The position numbers were made by a program, and so were the translations under genes. Positions 16,854 to 28,674 of a DNA stretch of 64,000 bases are shown here, piece by piece; position 1 is the stretch's first letter, and each line of letters begins with the position of its first letter. The stretch is from Tretioscincus oriximinensis (Eukaryota > Chordata > Lepidosauria > Squamata > Gymnophthalmidae): the NCBI GenBank assembly GCA_022410635.1, contig JAJVDF010000263.1:840117-904116 (forward strand), given 5' to 3'. Under the pieces are notes generated by a model. It saw only the letters and a list, made by a program, of their open reading frames with translations, did no database searches and was not told the DNA's origin.

Positions 16854-17336
16854 TACCATATTTATCCGAAAATAAGACCTACCTCCAAAATAAGCCCAAG
16901 CATGATTTTCCAGAATGTTTGAAATATAAGCTCTACTCTGAAAATAAGCCTTACTCCGAAAATAAGCCCTAGTTACAGCTTGTAAAAAGTCAATTTAAAT
17001 CATGTCCAAGCAGCTATACAAAACAAAACAAAAAGAGGGGGAGGAGGGTGAAACAATGGAATAGGGGAAGGGACCGGAAGAGAAGCAGGAAGGGAGAGCA
17101 GTACTGTGAGGAGGAGGGAGGGAAATAGAGCCAGAAGACTAGGTGAGGTGAGGCTGGAGATGAAAGAAACGTAGGAAAAAGGAAGAAATTATTAAGACTT
17201 TGATTTATTTTTTGAAAAATAAATTTAGATTGTTCATGGAAAAGTAAGACATCCCTCAAAAATATGCTCTGACACATATTTGGGGCAAAAATTAATGAAA
17301 GACAATAAAATGGCTTGTTTATGGAGAAACACGGTA
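16854..17336. mobile_element. TA-flanked MITE with ATAAGAC-type ends (mariner/pogo-like)
   Basis: The left end is TACCATATTTATCCGAAAAT, and the reverse complement of the right end is TACCGTGTTTCTCCATAAAC. Both begin with TA, as expected for Tc1/mariner/pogo insertions. Repeated AAAATAAGCC blocks lie on the left, and GGGGCAAAAATTAATGAAAGAC lies on the right. No transposase is present. The interior also holds a purine-rich strand (about 17030-17170) that creates a spurious 147-residue minus-strand frame. Confidence 0.7.
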
Positions 17337-17339
17337 ATA

Positions 17340-18086
17340 TCTTCCAAAAGGAAAAAAGAGCCATAGAAATGTCCAAACCAAGTAGTATTCTACAAAGTAA
17401 TTTAAGGGTCCACAAGTAATTTATTTCCATGAGGTTTATCGATTCATATTCTTTCATTCTGAAAACTGTTTGGAATTAGATTTAAATTGTGGTGCATAAG
17501 TAAAGGCCATGTAAAGTATGGGAAATGCCTTCAAAAGTGTTCCTAGAAATTATTGATTTATTTTCCATCTTAACAGAAAACCTTTTAACATGTTTTTGTT
17601 TCCAGCAATATAAATTTCTTTATGTTCCGAGCTTGGAACCTGATAATATTTCATCAAATATTGTAAAAATATAATTGTCACAATACTGTTATATGATGGA
17701 TCAATACAGGGAGGAAATTTAATTTGAACACCTTCTTTGCAACCCTATTAAGGTCGCATAAAGCACAATTTAAAGTCCATTTTCATGGCTAATCTTTCCT
17801 CAGAGTTCTTTTTCTCATCCTCATGGAAGAGTTTGGGCCAGCATGAAGATTGACATGTCACTGAAAATTGAGACTCATCATCTTTGTCTGCAAGGATATA
17901 GAGACATGGCAGTAGCAGTAATAAACACTTTTAAAGTATTCAAAATGTTTTATACTCTTCATAAAAATCAACTCAGTAAACCTTCCAACAATGCTGTTTC
18001 ATAGTTGCTGCGGCAATTAAATGTACATAACCAATACAACCAACACTTAACATACTAATTCTCACATATGGCACTCTGCCTCTTAC
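17340..18086 (+). other. Intron sequence without a recognised feature
   Basis: AT-rich intron DNA. No exon, RNA gene or repeat family was recognised. Confidence 0.45.
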
Positions 18087-18247
18087 TAGGCTGACCAGAT
18101 GACCCCTTTTTTGAGGGGTGAAAACCCGGTTTTGCAGTGCCTCCCAGTTTTTCCTGGGGGAAATATTTTTCCTCAGAAAAAACTGTGAGGCACTCCAAAA
18201 CTGGGCTTCTACCCCCTCCCCCCAAAAGGGGTCATCTGGTCAGCCTA
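18087..18247. mobile_element. Palindromic hAT-like MITE (family P), copy 1
   Basis: The element starts TAGGCTGACCAGATGACCCC and ends in the exact reverse complement. Its whole length folds back on itself: GTGCCTCCCAGTTTTT on one arm, AACTGTGAGGCACTCC on the other. It is the shortest of five copies, at 161 bp. No target duplication can be recognised at its borders. Confidence 0.8.
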
Positions 18248-18257
18248 CAACCTGGTT

Positions 18258-18293
<36 letters not shown>
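18258..18293 (+). repeat. (ATC)12 microsatellite
   Basis: Twelve ATC units lie ten bases after the right end of the palindromic MITE. A homopolymer pair T8/G12 follows about 100 bases later (18395-18412). Confidence 0.95.
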
Positions 18294-18294
<1 letters not shown>

Positions 18295-19137
18295 ATTTGC
18301 AAAAATGTTGCAACCACAATTTATCTTAAATTATGAAAAATTGACAAATCTGCAAACTTTCATTTCTTTTACAAACTCTGGATTATTTTTCTTTTTTTTT
18401 GGGGGGGGGGGGAAGAGAGAAATCCCGTTCAGCCATGTTTCTCTGAATTCAGGACATTTTCTTGATGCTAGTAAATATTTTGTCTAGCTGAGAAGTTACC
18501 TCATTTCTTAGGCATCATGCCATGAAATATTTGCAATGATATGGTCTTTGGAATTTTACCAGTTTGCCAAGATAATTTATTAGAACAATGATGCATCTGA
18601 ATGGAAATATTATCTCTTCCATGACAAGATTTGCATTAGACATAGTTGTCTTTTACAGTAAATATTTGTTTAGCTTTCTTGTTTTCTTCTTTAATAAATG
18701 AACTCTCACCAAAGAGGTGACCTTCCATCCCTTTTATAGACTAAAAGATTCCTTTTAGGACTTCACTTGTACTAAGCAATATTTCTGGTTCATCTAGTTC
18801 ATTTTTGGCTATTTTGGCCCTGGATGCTCTTCAGGATTTCAACAGGATTTCCCCCTTAATCTTCTTGGTTGGCAATGCCAGGAGTTGTACAGGGAATATA
18901 TTGAAGAAGATATTCACATTTTTTTTATTTAAATTGCACCGTTACAGCAAGCTGTTCAAGGATGCATGAATTCTTCTTTCCTTATCCACCTCAAGTGTTT
19001 TCAGATTAAAATACAAAAGAAATGGCTATCTCCAAGTCACGGTGATTGAAACTTGTACTAAGCAGCGATGTGGAGGCTCAGATTTTTTAAAAGACATTTC
19101 CCCTCCAAGCTTTTTATATATTTTGTAGGGAATAACA

Positions 19138-19474
19138 AATGGCTCAGAGGTTAAGTGATGGTCTTTCATGCGAGAGATGAATGGCTCAGAGCTTAAGAGA
19201 TAGACTTTCATGTGAGAGATCCATTCTCAAAGTTCTGTGTCGGTTGTGAAGTGGGGTGAGGGCACTCTACTGGCCTCAACTTCAACCAACTGAGCTATTC
19301 AAAAGAAAGTGGATTTGCAATCTATATTACAAGTAGCTTAATGAGTACATCACTAATCTGGTGGGAAAGAGAGCATAGATGTAATCCTTCAGGCGAAAAT
19401 TAACTTTGTAAGCTGCTCTGAGTGCCTTCAATTGAGAAGGGTGGGGTATAAAATCCAGATTCTTCTTCTTCTAA
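19138..19474 (+). mobile_element. tRNA-derived SINE (family A), diverged copy with duplicated head
   Basis: The body and tail follow the family A order: AACCAACTGAGCTATTCAAAAG, then a GTAAGCTGCTCTGAG block, then GGGTATAAAATCC and TTC units. The tRNA-like head is present twice in tandem: AATGGCTCAGAGGTTAAG at 19138 and AATGGCTCAGAGCTTAAG at 19180, a period of 42 bp. It is older than the copies at 5804 and 38463, judging by divergence. Confidence 0.7.
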
Positions 19475-19479
19475 AAGGG

Positions 19480-22400
19480 GTAAAAGAAAAACAAAATATA
19501 TTTATCATATGTGTTTTGTTTCCTTCATTCTTCATACTGTAGAATGAATCAGAACTGGAAGAGATTTCACAAAGTCTTTAACTACTTAATGCTGGATTTA
19601 TTGGTTCATCCCATACAAAAATGCTAACTTTTTTTAAAGAATATTTTTTTAATTAAAAAAAAAAATCAATTTTCACCAACAAATTATCAGTTTTGATCAC
19701 AATACAGAAAGGAGTACTTGATATTACAACTTATCTTCCAACAAACATACAAGTCATTAATACACAAAAATGCTAACTGTACCCTTCACCTTGATCGTAA
19801 CTTGGGGCACTAATCACAATAGCTTATTGAAACTTGCCCACACAACATCTACTTTGCTTTCAGCCTCTTATGGTTCTCCACAGGAAAATACTGCATATGT
19901 CCAATTATAAGGAACTCCTAGTCATGTTACCTTACGCCAACAGAAGAGCCAGATGTTCAATTGTCTGACCTATAGATTCTCAAATAACAAAGAAACAGGT
20001 ACCCAACAAACTTAAATTGAAGCCATCTCTTTTGTAACATTAGCTTTTCTCAGATTAGTATCTGACAGGTCCAAGCCAACAGAATTGATATGAGGAGTGT
20101 GTATACATTAATGTTCCTTCATCACTTCCTTTGCAAAGCTGAGCAGCTGTGCTCAGCTGCATGGACATAGGATAGATAGGACAGAAATGACTGTACATAA
20201 ATAAAGTAGAAGCTGTATATTCATCGGAAAATTCTCTGGGGGAAAAAAACTATATAAATTGAGAAAAGGGGAGGATTGAGTGTGGGAGCCATTACTAAGN
20301 AGTTAAGGCACTATTTCTTGTGGGTAGGGAAGCATTTTATGCCTTTGTTTCAGATTGTCTTTCATTGCTGTTTGCCTAAGGTAATTCTTCCATACATCCA
20401 GCTTTTAAAATGTGATTGCATTGAGACATTTGTATTATTACATTTCTAAGATTCTGTGCAGCTAGGTTTATGTACCTACTGAATATTTCAATGCACAATG
20501 CCTAATGCTATCTATATTCATAAGTCAGACCGGCAATGGGTACAAGCTTTATATTCCACTCTGTAATAGTGGGAAGTGATCAGATTTGCTTGCCTGTTTT
20601 CTGACTGGGTAACTTTAAATAAGAGAGCTTTCCTTTGAATATGCACTTTAGCTGAATGTGTTTTATTCTAAAGATAGGCATTTGTTTTTGTTTTTTGTTC
20701 CACCATCACCTTCATTAAATAAATATAAGAACTTTACTCATGTTACCCTACCTTATAGATCTTCAAGTGTACGATCAAATTTGAAATTTGATAAATAAAA
20801 AATATTGCATTATATAGTAAGCATTTGGGTATGAAATGCAAAACAGAAAAAGAAAAGAAAAAGAAAATAGACAGCTGTTGGTCTTTTCTAGCAAAACAAA
20901 TTTACACATACAATTAACCATATGTGTACAGTCATGATATACAAAATCGCCTCCTTATCAGCCAGGAACATTGTACTCTATGTGGCAGAAGTGAGGCAGT
21001 TAACAAGCACCAGTAGACAAAAGAGATATAAATAATAAGAAATAAGATTCATTCTTCTTCTACAGTCCAGGCTACCTCATGGTGTGCCAGGTTGTTCAAC
21101 TTATTCTGACAGACTATTAGAAAACCTATTAAAATATTTCATTTCACTACAGTTGTTTTATGGTCAAAAGACCCAGAAGCATCTAGGAAATGGAGTCTCT
21201 GAAGAACCAATTTGAATGTGGGGAATCAAGTAGGTTGCACAGAGTTTCTAACAAAAAACAAAATTTGAGAAGAAGGATCTCCAGAATAACAAACCTTTGA
21301 GATATCAAGAAGAAGTAACTTGCCCACTCATCAAGGATAAGATAATAAGATAAAATGAAGAAAGCTCAATTACAAGCCTCTGCAATACTGAGATGTATTT
21401 GAGTAAGTCTATTCTAGAGAACTGTCCAAGGTACTGAATGACACCATTTATTCACCCCTTTCCCCCTCTATCCCCACTTCCCCTTACCATTGCTTCCTGG
21501 TTCTGATTCTCTCTCTTTGGATGGATGCAAAATATTGTATAATATTCCTTCGCTTGTTACTAATTTCAAATTGCTTTTTTCAAATANTTGTATAAAGCTC
21601 ACTCTAAACAATACAGGGTAAAGTAGTACTGTCAATTTGTTTGTGCATGTACTGGGTGTATGCATAGATGTCATTTCCCAGACCAAAATAATTGCTTACC
21701 TGAAGCTACAGATATGCAGTCTAAGCACTTTAGACCAATTGATTTCTATGGCAGAGAGCTTAAACATGTGCTTAACTCCCCCTTTGAAATCAGTTGGCCT
21801 GAAATGTGCGTTACTTTGACTTGACTGTGCTTTAAATCATTTTAAGCTTGGAATTTGTACTAAGGATTGTGAACTCTCTTATGATAGGGGCAAATCCAAT
21901 AGTAGTTACCAAGATGAATGTGCAATAAATTGCCTGATGAATGCCAATACATTCCATAGAATTTACTTGGGAAATATGCATTGCCCATGGCATGTAACAT
22001 TCTCAGTGTGGTGGCGTGTACTAAACCCACTTTGTCCAAATCTCACTAGCTCATTTCTGGCAATGTATTCAGAAAAATCAGGGCTTCTTATACATGCAAC
22101 AAAACAACACAGATTTGATAAATTGACTATGATTATATTTTTTATTTTTGAACTTTTTTAAACTTAGCCATAGGTCAATTACAATCATAACAGACAGTTG
22201 GCATGCTGAGTTCCTTGTTTTCAGTCCTGAGTAGATACAAATTATAACGGTTCAGTTTTATCCCATTACATTATGTATCCCTTTTAAACTGGAAGTGGAA
22301 TTATTAAAAAAAGTGGAGAAAAGACTAGGATTTATTTTTAAATGTTGAATAAGAAGCATGAATCACTATTGTTTTGTTGTGGTAGACAATAGTGCTTTTA

Positions 22401-22590
22401 AAAAGAGAAGAAAGATGCTCAAAAATAAAGTAATTCAGCTGTGTAGATAACAAGAAGTTTCCTGCAATTTCCAAGAGTCTTTCAGCTAATAGCAGTATTC
22501 TGAATACAGTTTAATGGCTTTACATCCTGCAACCAGGCAAGAAAAGTGAAAGAAATTTTCTTGAAGTAACAGTTGCTTTTTGAACAAAGG
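19480..22590 (+). other. Intron sequence without a recognised feature
   Basis: AT-rich intron DNA with simple A/T runs near 19660. No exon, RNA gene or transposon signature was seen. Short open frames here show no domain. Confidence 0.45.
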
Positions 22591-22592
22591 AG

Positions 22593-22614
22593 ACACACAC
22601 ACACACACACACAC
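22593..22614 (+). repeat. (AC)11 microsatellite
   Basis: Eleven uninterrupted AC units. Confidence 0.95.
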
Positions 22615-23037
22615 CTGCATCTTCCATGTAAGTTTTAAAATGATGATGATATTCAGTAAGACAGATTGTACTACTGAAGTCTTTACAAACTGAACTTTTT
22701 TTTTCTAATTTGCATCATAAATCTGAAATCCACACTTTGGTCAAGTGCCCACACAGTATTTCTACCTTTTTCATAGTGCAATTATAATGTCTCAGTTGTA
22801 CCTGCTAATAGACTTTTGGCACTCAACTTGAAATAAATATCCTTTTTTCTGCAATATTCTATAGCTCATTTATTCAGGCATCGTTTCTAAAAAAAACCCC
22901 AAAATCACCTAGCCAGCAGCCATGGGGATGAGAAACCTGTGTGTTTAATTTTCTTAATGGGATTATCACGAGAAGAAGCTGCACAAGACAACACAACTGG
23001 GCATGCTCAGTTTTTCCAGGCATGTCCAGTATTCCTC

Positions 23038-23145
23038 AGCATTTAGAAGGAGAAGGAGAAGGAGAAGGGGGAGAAGGAGAAGAACGGGGTTCTTATACCT
23101 CGCTTTTCTCACCTTTCAAAGGGACCCAAAGTGGCTGAGCTATCC
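23038..23145 (-). mobile_element. tRNA-derived SINE (family A), 3' tail fragment
   Basis: Read on the minus strand, a CACTTTGGGTCCCTTTGAAA block is followed by GTGAGAAAAGCGAGGTATAA and then a TTC-rich tail (GAA-rich on the plus strand, with CTC interruptions). This matches the last about 70 bp of copies at 5804 and 38463, so it is a 5'-truncated insertion. The open frames across it are artefacts. Confidence 0.75.
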
Positions 23146-23149
23146 GTGC

Positions 23150-25160
23150 CTGCTCCTGATTTACTTCCTGATTGCCCACTTGTCTATTCCTCAAAAAGAT
23201 AAAAGAGGAATGCACAAATTTGCAATTGGGTTATTCTAGATTTTTAAAATATTGCAATTTTTACCCTGTCATCTGCACAGAACCTTTGTCTTTTTGTCTT
23301 CTGGCAACCTATTGACACTCTTCTAAACTTACAGGAGAAGATATAACATAATTCTATCTTATATAGTACCCTGAATCAAGCACGTTGTGTGATAGAACAC
23401 AACCCATGTTTNCACAGCTTTTCATTAGCATCTCATTTCATCAATGTGTAGGCATTCTGTCAGAATGAAAATTGATTAACACTAATGTAATTAAAAGAAT
23501 GGTTGCCAAGGTGTTCATAATGTATAAATTATCCTCCATTCCTCTTCACACATTCTCTGTGCTATTTTCCTCTCTTCCATGTGTTCTTGGGGCAGCATTT
23601 TATTTCTGCTATTTGGATCTGAAATGCAATGCACATCTCTCTTACAATCACTTTGAAAATTAATATAAACATCTGATTATATTTGTTCATTGTTACTGAT
23701 TATAGATATGTAAGAATGGATTTTGGTGAGTTTTAAAAGGAATTAATCTGTCCATCTGGTTAGCACCTATTTCTAATTGTAACCAGTACCAAGTAAACAA
23801 ACAAAAAGCATTGGCACTATATAAGAGGTATATAATTACATTTTTTCTTTCCACTTTGCTATCAGAATACTGTACGTATAGGTAAGAAATTAGGAGCTGA
23901 AACAGAGTATGTGCCCATGCAAACATAAGATAGCAGGCCAAGATGAAAGCTCGTATGGCATCCAAGGATATCAGTTGAAATGAGCATGCCTCCTTTCATT
24001 TCTGTGTGGTTTTCAAAATAAGTGTGCAGTGGATTATTATCATTACTGTATACTGTCAGGTAGTGCTGTCCTAGTGGTATGGATGAAAGATGTTAAAGCT
24101 ATAGCCAAAATTATTACATGCATTCAGCATGCAAATCCATCCTATCAGCTTCTGCTGGATATTTATAGCCACATTAACTGGGCACTGGCAGTCTGTACAT
24201 TACCACAAGTCTATAGCATTTCCCATAATGCATCCTCCCTGTCCCTTCTGATTATTGTCTTTTTTATTATTGGGAAAGGGAGCTGAAAAAACTAGATGTC
24301 ATTTCTCAGTGACATGCTAAAAGGTAATAAAACTATGAATTTAATATGATCACAAACACAGTCATAGAAATATAGAAACTCCTGCTCCAATTGTATGTGA
24401 TAAACTCAAGCAATTAGCATAATTAAATATAGGCTCTGGCAAATATGAAGCTCTTCAGGTGCCCTGGATCCTTCTTCTAAAATGGTTGATGATATTTCTC
24501 CCCCTCCCTGCTGTCACAGCCACAGCTGCCCCCAATTTAATACCATTCTGACATGTTTATCCTTGTTCCTACAAGGCTATAGTGGTGTCCTACACAGAAG
24601 AAATTCAGCAGAATCCTTTTGATTTCTTCAGTAATATCAGAATTGTCACCCACATTCCATTACGCAGGATGGCCGGAGCCTAGAGCTGGAAAAATACCAT
24701 TAGTATAGAAGTTTTTAAAAACACTGAAACTTGTAAAAATCAGGAGATCCAAACATGTTATGTCTGGCAGGATGGGACCTATCAGAAAACAAAACTACCA
24801 GTTGCCTAATATGAACATTTCACTATTGGTCAGATTGCTATTGCTCTAGGGATCCAAAGTATGCTCCTTGATTCCTTTAATGGACCATTGTCAGAAAATG
24901 AGTGGTGGTGGTGGAAATTCCCATCTTTCAGAATCTTTTGCTTAAACGGCAGAACATGGAAATCATTATCCGATACAGACTGTTGCTATTTGCTGTAAGA
25001 TCACATGCAAACCATCCTGGTGCAGAGGAACAGTCTCTTAAAAAGCCTATCATTGGTGACAAAGATAAGTAGAAATAAATCTGGTAATTTGAGTCTCATA
25101 GCCTGAACTCATACACAGTGTGGCAGGTCATTTGAACGGAGGCAAGAATTAGTTCAGTAG
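23150..25160 (+). other. Intron sequence without a recognised feature
   Basis: No exon, RNA gene or repeat family was recognised. The stretch near 24400-24450 (CAATTAGCATAATTAAA) is AT-rich and could hold transcription factor sites, but nothing in the sequence proves this. Confidence 0.4.
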
Positions 25161-25164
25161 GCAA

Positions 25165-25245
25165 TGAAGTCATTAATTTTGCATATTTTTAGAATGATAA
25201 ATAATGGGAGTAATTAGGAAATTAAAGCCTAATTAATCTCCTGGG
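25165..25245. promoter_or_regulatory. Cluster of TAAT/TAATTA homeodomain-type motifs, candidate enhancer
   Basis: Within about 75 bases there are ATTAAT, TAAT, GTAATTAGG and CTAATTAATC motifs, which are cores bound by homeodomain proteins. The segment contains no recognised repeat. AT-rich DNA gives such motifs by chance, so this is only a candidate. Confidence 0.2.
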
Positions 25246-25559
25246 GAGAATGACTTTAGCAAAGCATCTTTAAACAATGTATAGAAAGGTATTAATGAAA
25301 TATTTAAAAGAATTGTATAATGATATACTAGGCAGAGGAGGGAGGTAGAGCAATGTCAAATATATGAGGAAATTCTATAACAGATCTAATAATAAAAATG
25401 CAAAAGCTCCAGCATCCAGATTAGTATTGACTATTTCTAAATTAAATAAAGATTTTTAAATGCTTTCAGCAGTGATAGTAAACAATGAAAATAAAATAAT
25501 GTTTCATCAATTTGGCTTTGTCAAAAATAGTTGTATCTTGCACATGTAAGAATAATATT

Positions 25560-26420
25560 AAATATAAGATAGTGGGCTGAACAGAAATAAATTAGTGTAA
25601 ATGTTTAGTAAAGATGGTGAAAAAATAGGATTAACTGGGGTTAAAAAAAAANCCTGATTTTTCAAAGTGTAAAAGCTAGAATATTAGCTAATGATTGTCC
25701 CTTTAGAGGCATAGAAATTAAGAGAAGTAAACAAGGAGGCCTTTGCCTCCACTACAATTTGGCTTGATGATGGAATATTTGGCTAATACTGACAAAATAA
25801 AAATATATTAGTCAATGGAAGTGAGGGAATAGAAACAAAAATATATTTTTATGCAGATGATGCTATAAATGATGTTACATACTAGGCTGACCAGATGACC
25901 CCTTTTGGGGTGTTGGTGGTTGAAAACCTGGTTTTGGGGTGCCTCCCAGTTTTTTCTGAGGAATTTTTTTAAAAAAAGATTTTTTTTCAAAAAATCTTTT
26001 GTTTTTTTTGTTTTTTTTTCTCAGAAAAAAACGGGAGGCACTCCAAAAATGGGTTTTCAACACCCCCCCCCCCCACAAAAAGGGGGTCATCTGATCAGCC
26101 TATTACATACTGATGACCTAATATAGAAAAAGATTCACTGTATGAAATATATTATGAAGCATTAAAATTTTAAAATAAAAATATTAAATGATCAAAATAA
26201 GAAATGGATAAGGAATAACTAAAAATAAATAGCGAAAATGAAAAGGCTGAGAAAATTAATGGTTCTAATAAAACAATAATAATAATGCATCATATTTATA
26301 CAACACTTTAAATATATGGCTTGGAAACAAAAGATAGGGAATCCAAAATATTCCCAATAATAGTAATAAATCACTATCAAAAATATAGTTTGAAAGAAGT
26401 ACAAAATTATAATTAACTAT
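25560..26420 (+). pseudogene. Decayed LINE reverse transcriptase remnant (possibly L1)
   Basis: At 25847-25864 the plus strand reads FYADDA, the catalytic YADD box of a non-LTR reverse transcriptase. Upstream, at about 25655-25790, broken frames resemble the L1 stretch before YADD, but with many stops. The palindromic MITE at 25883-26102 interrupts it just after the YADD codons. The true borders are not clear, and AT-rich decay limits recognition. Confidence 0.4.
25883..26102. mobile_element. Palindromic hAT-like MITE (family P), copy 2, perfect 8-bp target duplication
   Basis: The ends are TAGGCTGACCAGATGACCCC and its near-perfect reverse complement. The direct repeat TTACATAC lies exactly at 25875-25882 and 26103-26110. 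The 8-bp duplication places the family with hAT-type transposons. It sits inside a decayed LINE, so the LINE is older. Overlapping frames on both strands reflect the palindrome and do not encode a protein. Confidence 0.85.
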
Positions 26421-26422
26421 TA

Positions 26423-26523
26423 CTTCTGCTTGAGACTGCCCAGGTGGGCCACTGTGTGAAACAGAATTCTGGACTAGATGGCTCTGGTCCCATTCAGCGG
26501 GGCTCTTCTTACATTCTTATGTA
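26423..26523 (+). mobile_element. CR1-like LINE 3' terminal fragment, copy 1
   Basis: CTTCTGCTTGAGACTGCCCA, then CTGGACTAGATGGCTCTGGT and a GGGCTCTTCTTACATTCTTATG terminus. The same order occurs at 27995-28262 and 43108-43381. The short 3' repeat TTCTTATG is typical of CR1-group elements. Confidence 0.7.
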
Positions 26524-26524
26524 C

Positions 26525-27990
26525 TTAAGTTAGAGGATTTTATAAGAAAAGAATTGAACAAAAATGATTTCTATTGAGAGTTTATATTATTTTATAAGAA
26601 ATAAAGATATAAGACATGATATAGAGCCAGTAAAATGACTAAAAGTGGAAATAAAACAGCCTGAAAACCTCACCTCAGTAATACAGAAAGTCATGATTAC
26701 AGAATGAAGGAAACTTCCAGATGATTTTTAAAATATGGAATAAACAGTTAGGAGTACAAAAATGAAAAAGAGTAAGATAAAGAAAAATGGATTGCATTGT
26801 TGAAATTGATACCAAAATTGTGTTTTAATCCAGTTAAAGCATTATATGCAAGGCAAGAAGTGAAAGAGAAAACTGAATGTAGGAACTAAATGAATACAGT
26901 ATATGCATGAGTTACGTTTTTAGGTAGACTGAAGGAAATGATAATAGTGATAATGATGATGACGATGTTGATAAATTGGTATTTCTATTGGTGCCAAGAT
27001 ATTACTGGTGTAATGCACAGGTAGAAAGATGAAAAAATGAACAGGAGGAATGGAAAGAGTATGTATGGAAATTATATTTGACATGATAAAGTATAAAAGA
27101 ATAACCATGGAGAAGCACAAGGCAATAGGGCAAATAGATCGTTATATAACATTGGGACCATTGAAGGCCAAAGAGAAAATAATAACATCTTTCACAAAAG
27201 AACTAGAGTAAATAATTGAGAATCTGGACCTTCAGAAGAGAAGGGTACAAAATTATAAAAATGTTAAAATGCTGTGCAATGTTGTAATGGGAAAACCTTT
27301 CCTTCTTTATTCTTTGCAATAGCCAGCAACAAATAAATGATAAAATATTGTATACATCCTGCTTTGAAATATTTGGAACTGTGATTCTGAAACACTTGAA
27401 TAAGAAAAGGATAATGAAAATAGATTTACACAAAAGAGAGTTAGAGATCACACTACAGTATGAATAAATGTGCAAAATGCAGGTGAAATGCATAACACAA
27501 CAGACAGAGTTTTCAAACCGTTAAGTAAGCAACATGTTTCCACCTCAAACTGCTGTTTGTGCCTTTGGCTCCTAAAAATGAAATTGCTGATTCTGCTTAC
27601 CCACCCACCCTTACCCCCTTTTTAATAAAAAAAGTCTGTTTCTTGTTTTGACAGTAGCAACCACATACAAATGAGGCTGTGACCCCATTTATGGTTGTTA
27701 GATAGTTATGTTCTTTATATAAGTAAATATAATATTGGATCCAAAGGGTTTTCTATAATAAATTAATCTCCTTAAGAAATGCATCAAGCATAAAGTTAAA
27801 CTTTAAAGCTAATTTAACGTTCTGCTAGCAGTCCTTGTAGTCAATAAGCAAAGAGTATAAAACCAAAACATTTTGTTCCATAAACATGATTAAAAATATA
27901 TGAATGGATAAATTGATTATTGTAAATGAGGATGTAAATTCCTTCCTATAACTGAGACCAACAAAATTGTGTGGAAAAGGTAGTGGTAGC
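26525..27990 (+). other. AT-rich intron sequence, possibly old LINE debris
   Basis: Very AT-rich, with no intact frame or recognised exon. It may continue the decayed LINE upstream, but I cannot align it by eye. ATG/GAT triplet repeats occur near 26940-26975. Confidence 0.35.
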
Positions 27991-27994
27991 TAAC

Positions 27995-28262
27995 AGCTTG
28001 GATAGTTTCAAGACAGGACTAGACAGGTTTATGGACACCAAGGATATAAATGGATACTAAGATGGATGTCTGGATGTTGCCTCCGGGATAGAGCAACAGG
28101 CAGGACTCCTGAAATACCATTTGCAGGGAGTTATGAACAGGAGCATATTTTGCTTTCCTCTGTTCAGACTGCCCAGTTGCATCTGGTGGGCCTCTGTGTG
28201 ACACAGGATGCTGGACTTGATGGGTTGTGGCCTGATCCAGTATGGCTCTTCTTTTGTTCTTA
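27995..28262 (+). mobile_element. CR1-like LINE 3' fragment, copy 2
   Basis: It begins with the end of the coding region: the frame reads SFKTGLDRFMDTKDIN, typical of the CR1-group ORF2 terminus. It continues through GACTGCCCAGTTGCATCTGG and CTGATCCAGTATGGCTCTTC to a TTCTTTTGTTCTTATT terminus. It is 5'-truncated, as most CR1 copies are. Confidence 0.75.
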
Positions 28263-28365
28263 TTAAAAGCTTCTTGTATGTTTTCATTTCAAATATGAAC
28301 ACTAGTACAGTGTGCATGTTTGAAATTGGCTGTTTCTGTTTCTGTTTGTTTGTTTTTTACAGTTT

Positions 28366-28402
28366 TTTAAAGTTCAGTGTTTAAAAAACACTGAACTTTA
28401 AA
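28366..28402. repeat. Perfect 17-bp hairpin with 3-base loop
   Basis: TTTAAAGTTCAGTGTTT (28366-28382) is followed by three A bases and its exact reverse complement (28386-28402). A second small AT palindrome (AAACTTTAAAGTTT) overlaps its end. No known element was recognised. Confidence 0.9.
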
Positions 28403-28674
28403 CTTTAAAGTTTAAATATCAGCCACAACTTGGTATGGTATAAATCTGTAGACAGTTTCATTTATAGAAATTTTGGCATACTTTGTTGAGGTTAAATGGA
28501 ATGTTTCTGCAAGCGGACTGTTTGCATACTTAGCTTAGAAGTTGTTTAGCATCATTTTGGTTTCTTTGTTAGGGTCAATGAAGTGTTTCTGAGGACAGGC
28601 CAATGGAATGCTTGGTTAGCAAACCATTATAGAAGATTTGTTTCTTTGTTTTGGAGTAATGCCTCATCATGTGT

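Noticed and set aside
17014..17457. 147-residue minus-strand frame
   Set aside because: It comes from a purine-rich tract inside a TA-flanked MITE and runs out of it. No domain is visible.
18087..18247. Tc1/mariner MITE with TA duplication
   Set aside because: TA occurs at both ends, but copy 2 has a clean 8-bp duplication outside the TA, so TA belongs to the TIR and the family is hAT-like.
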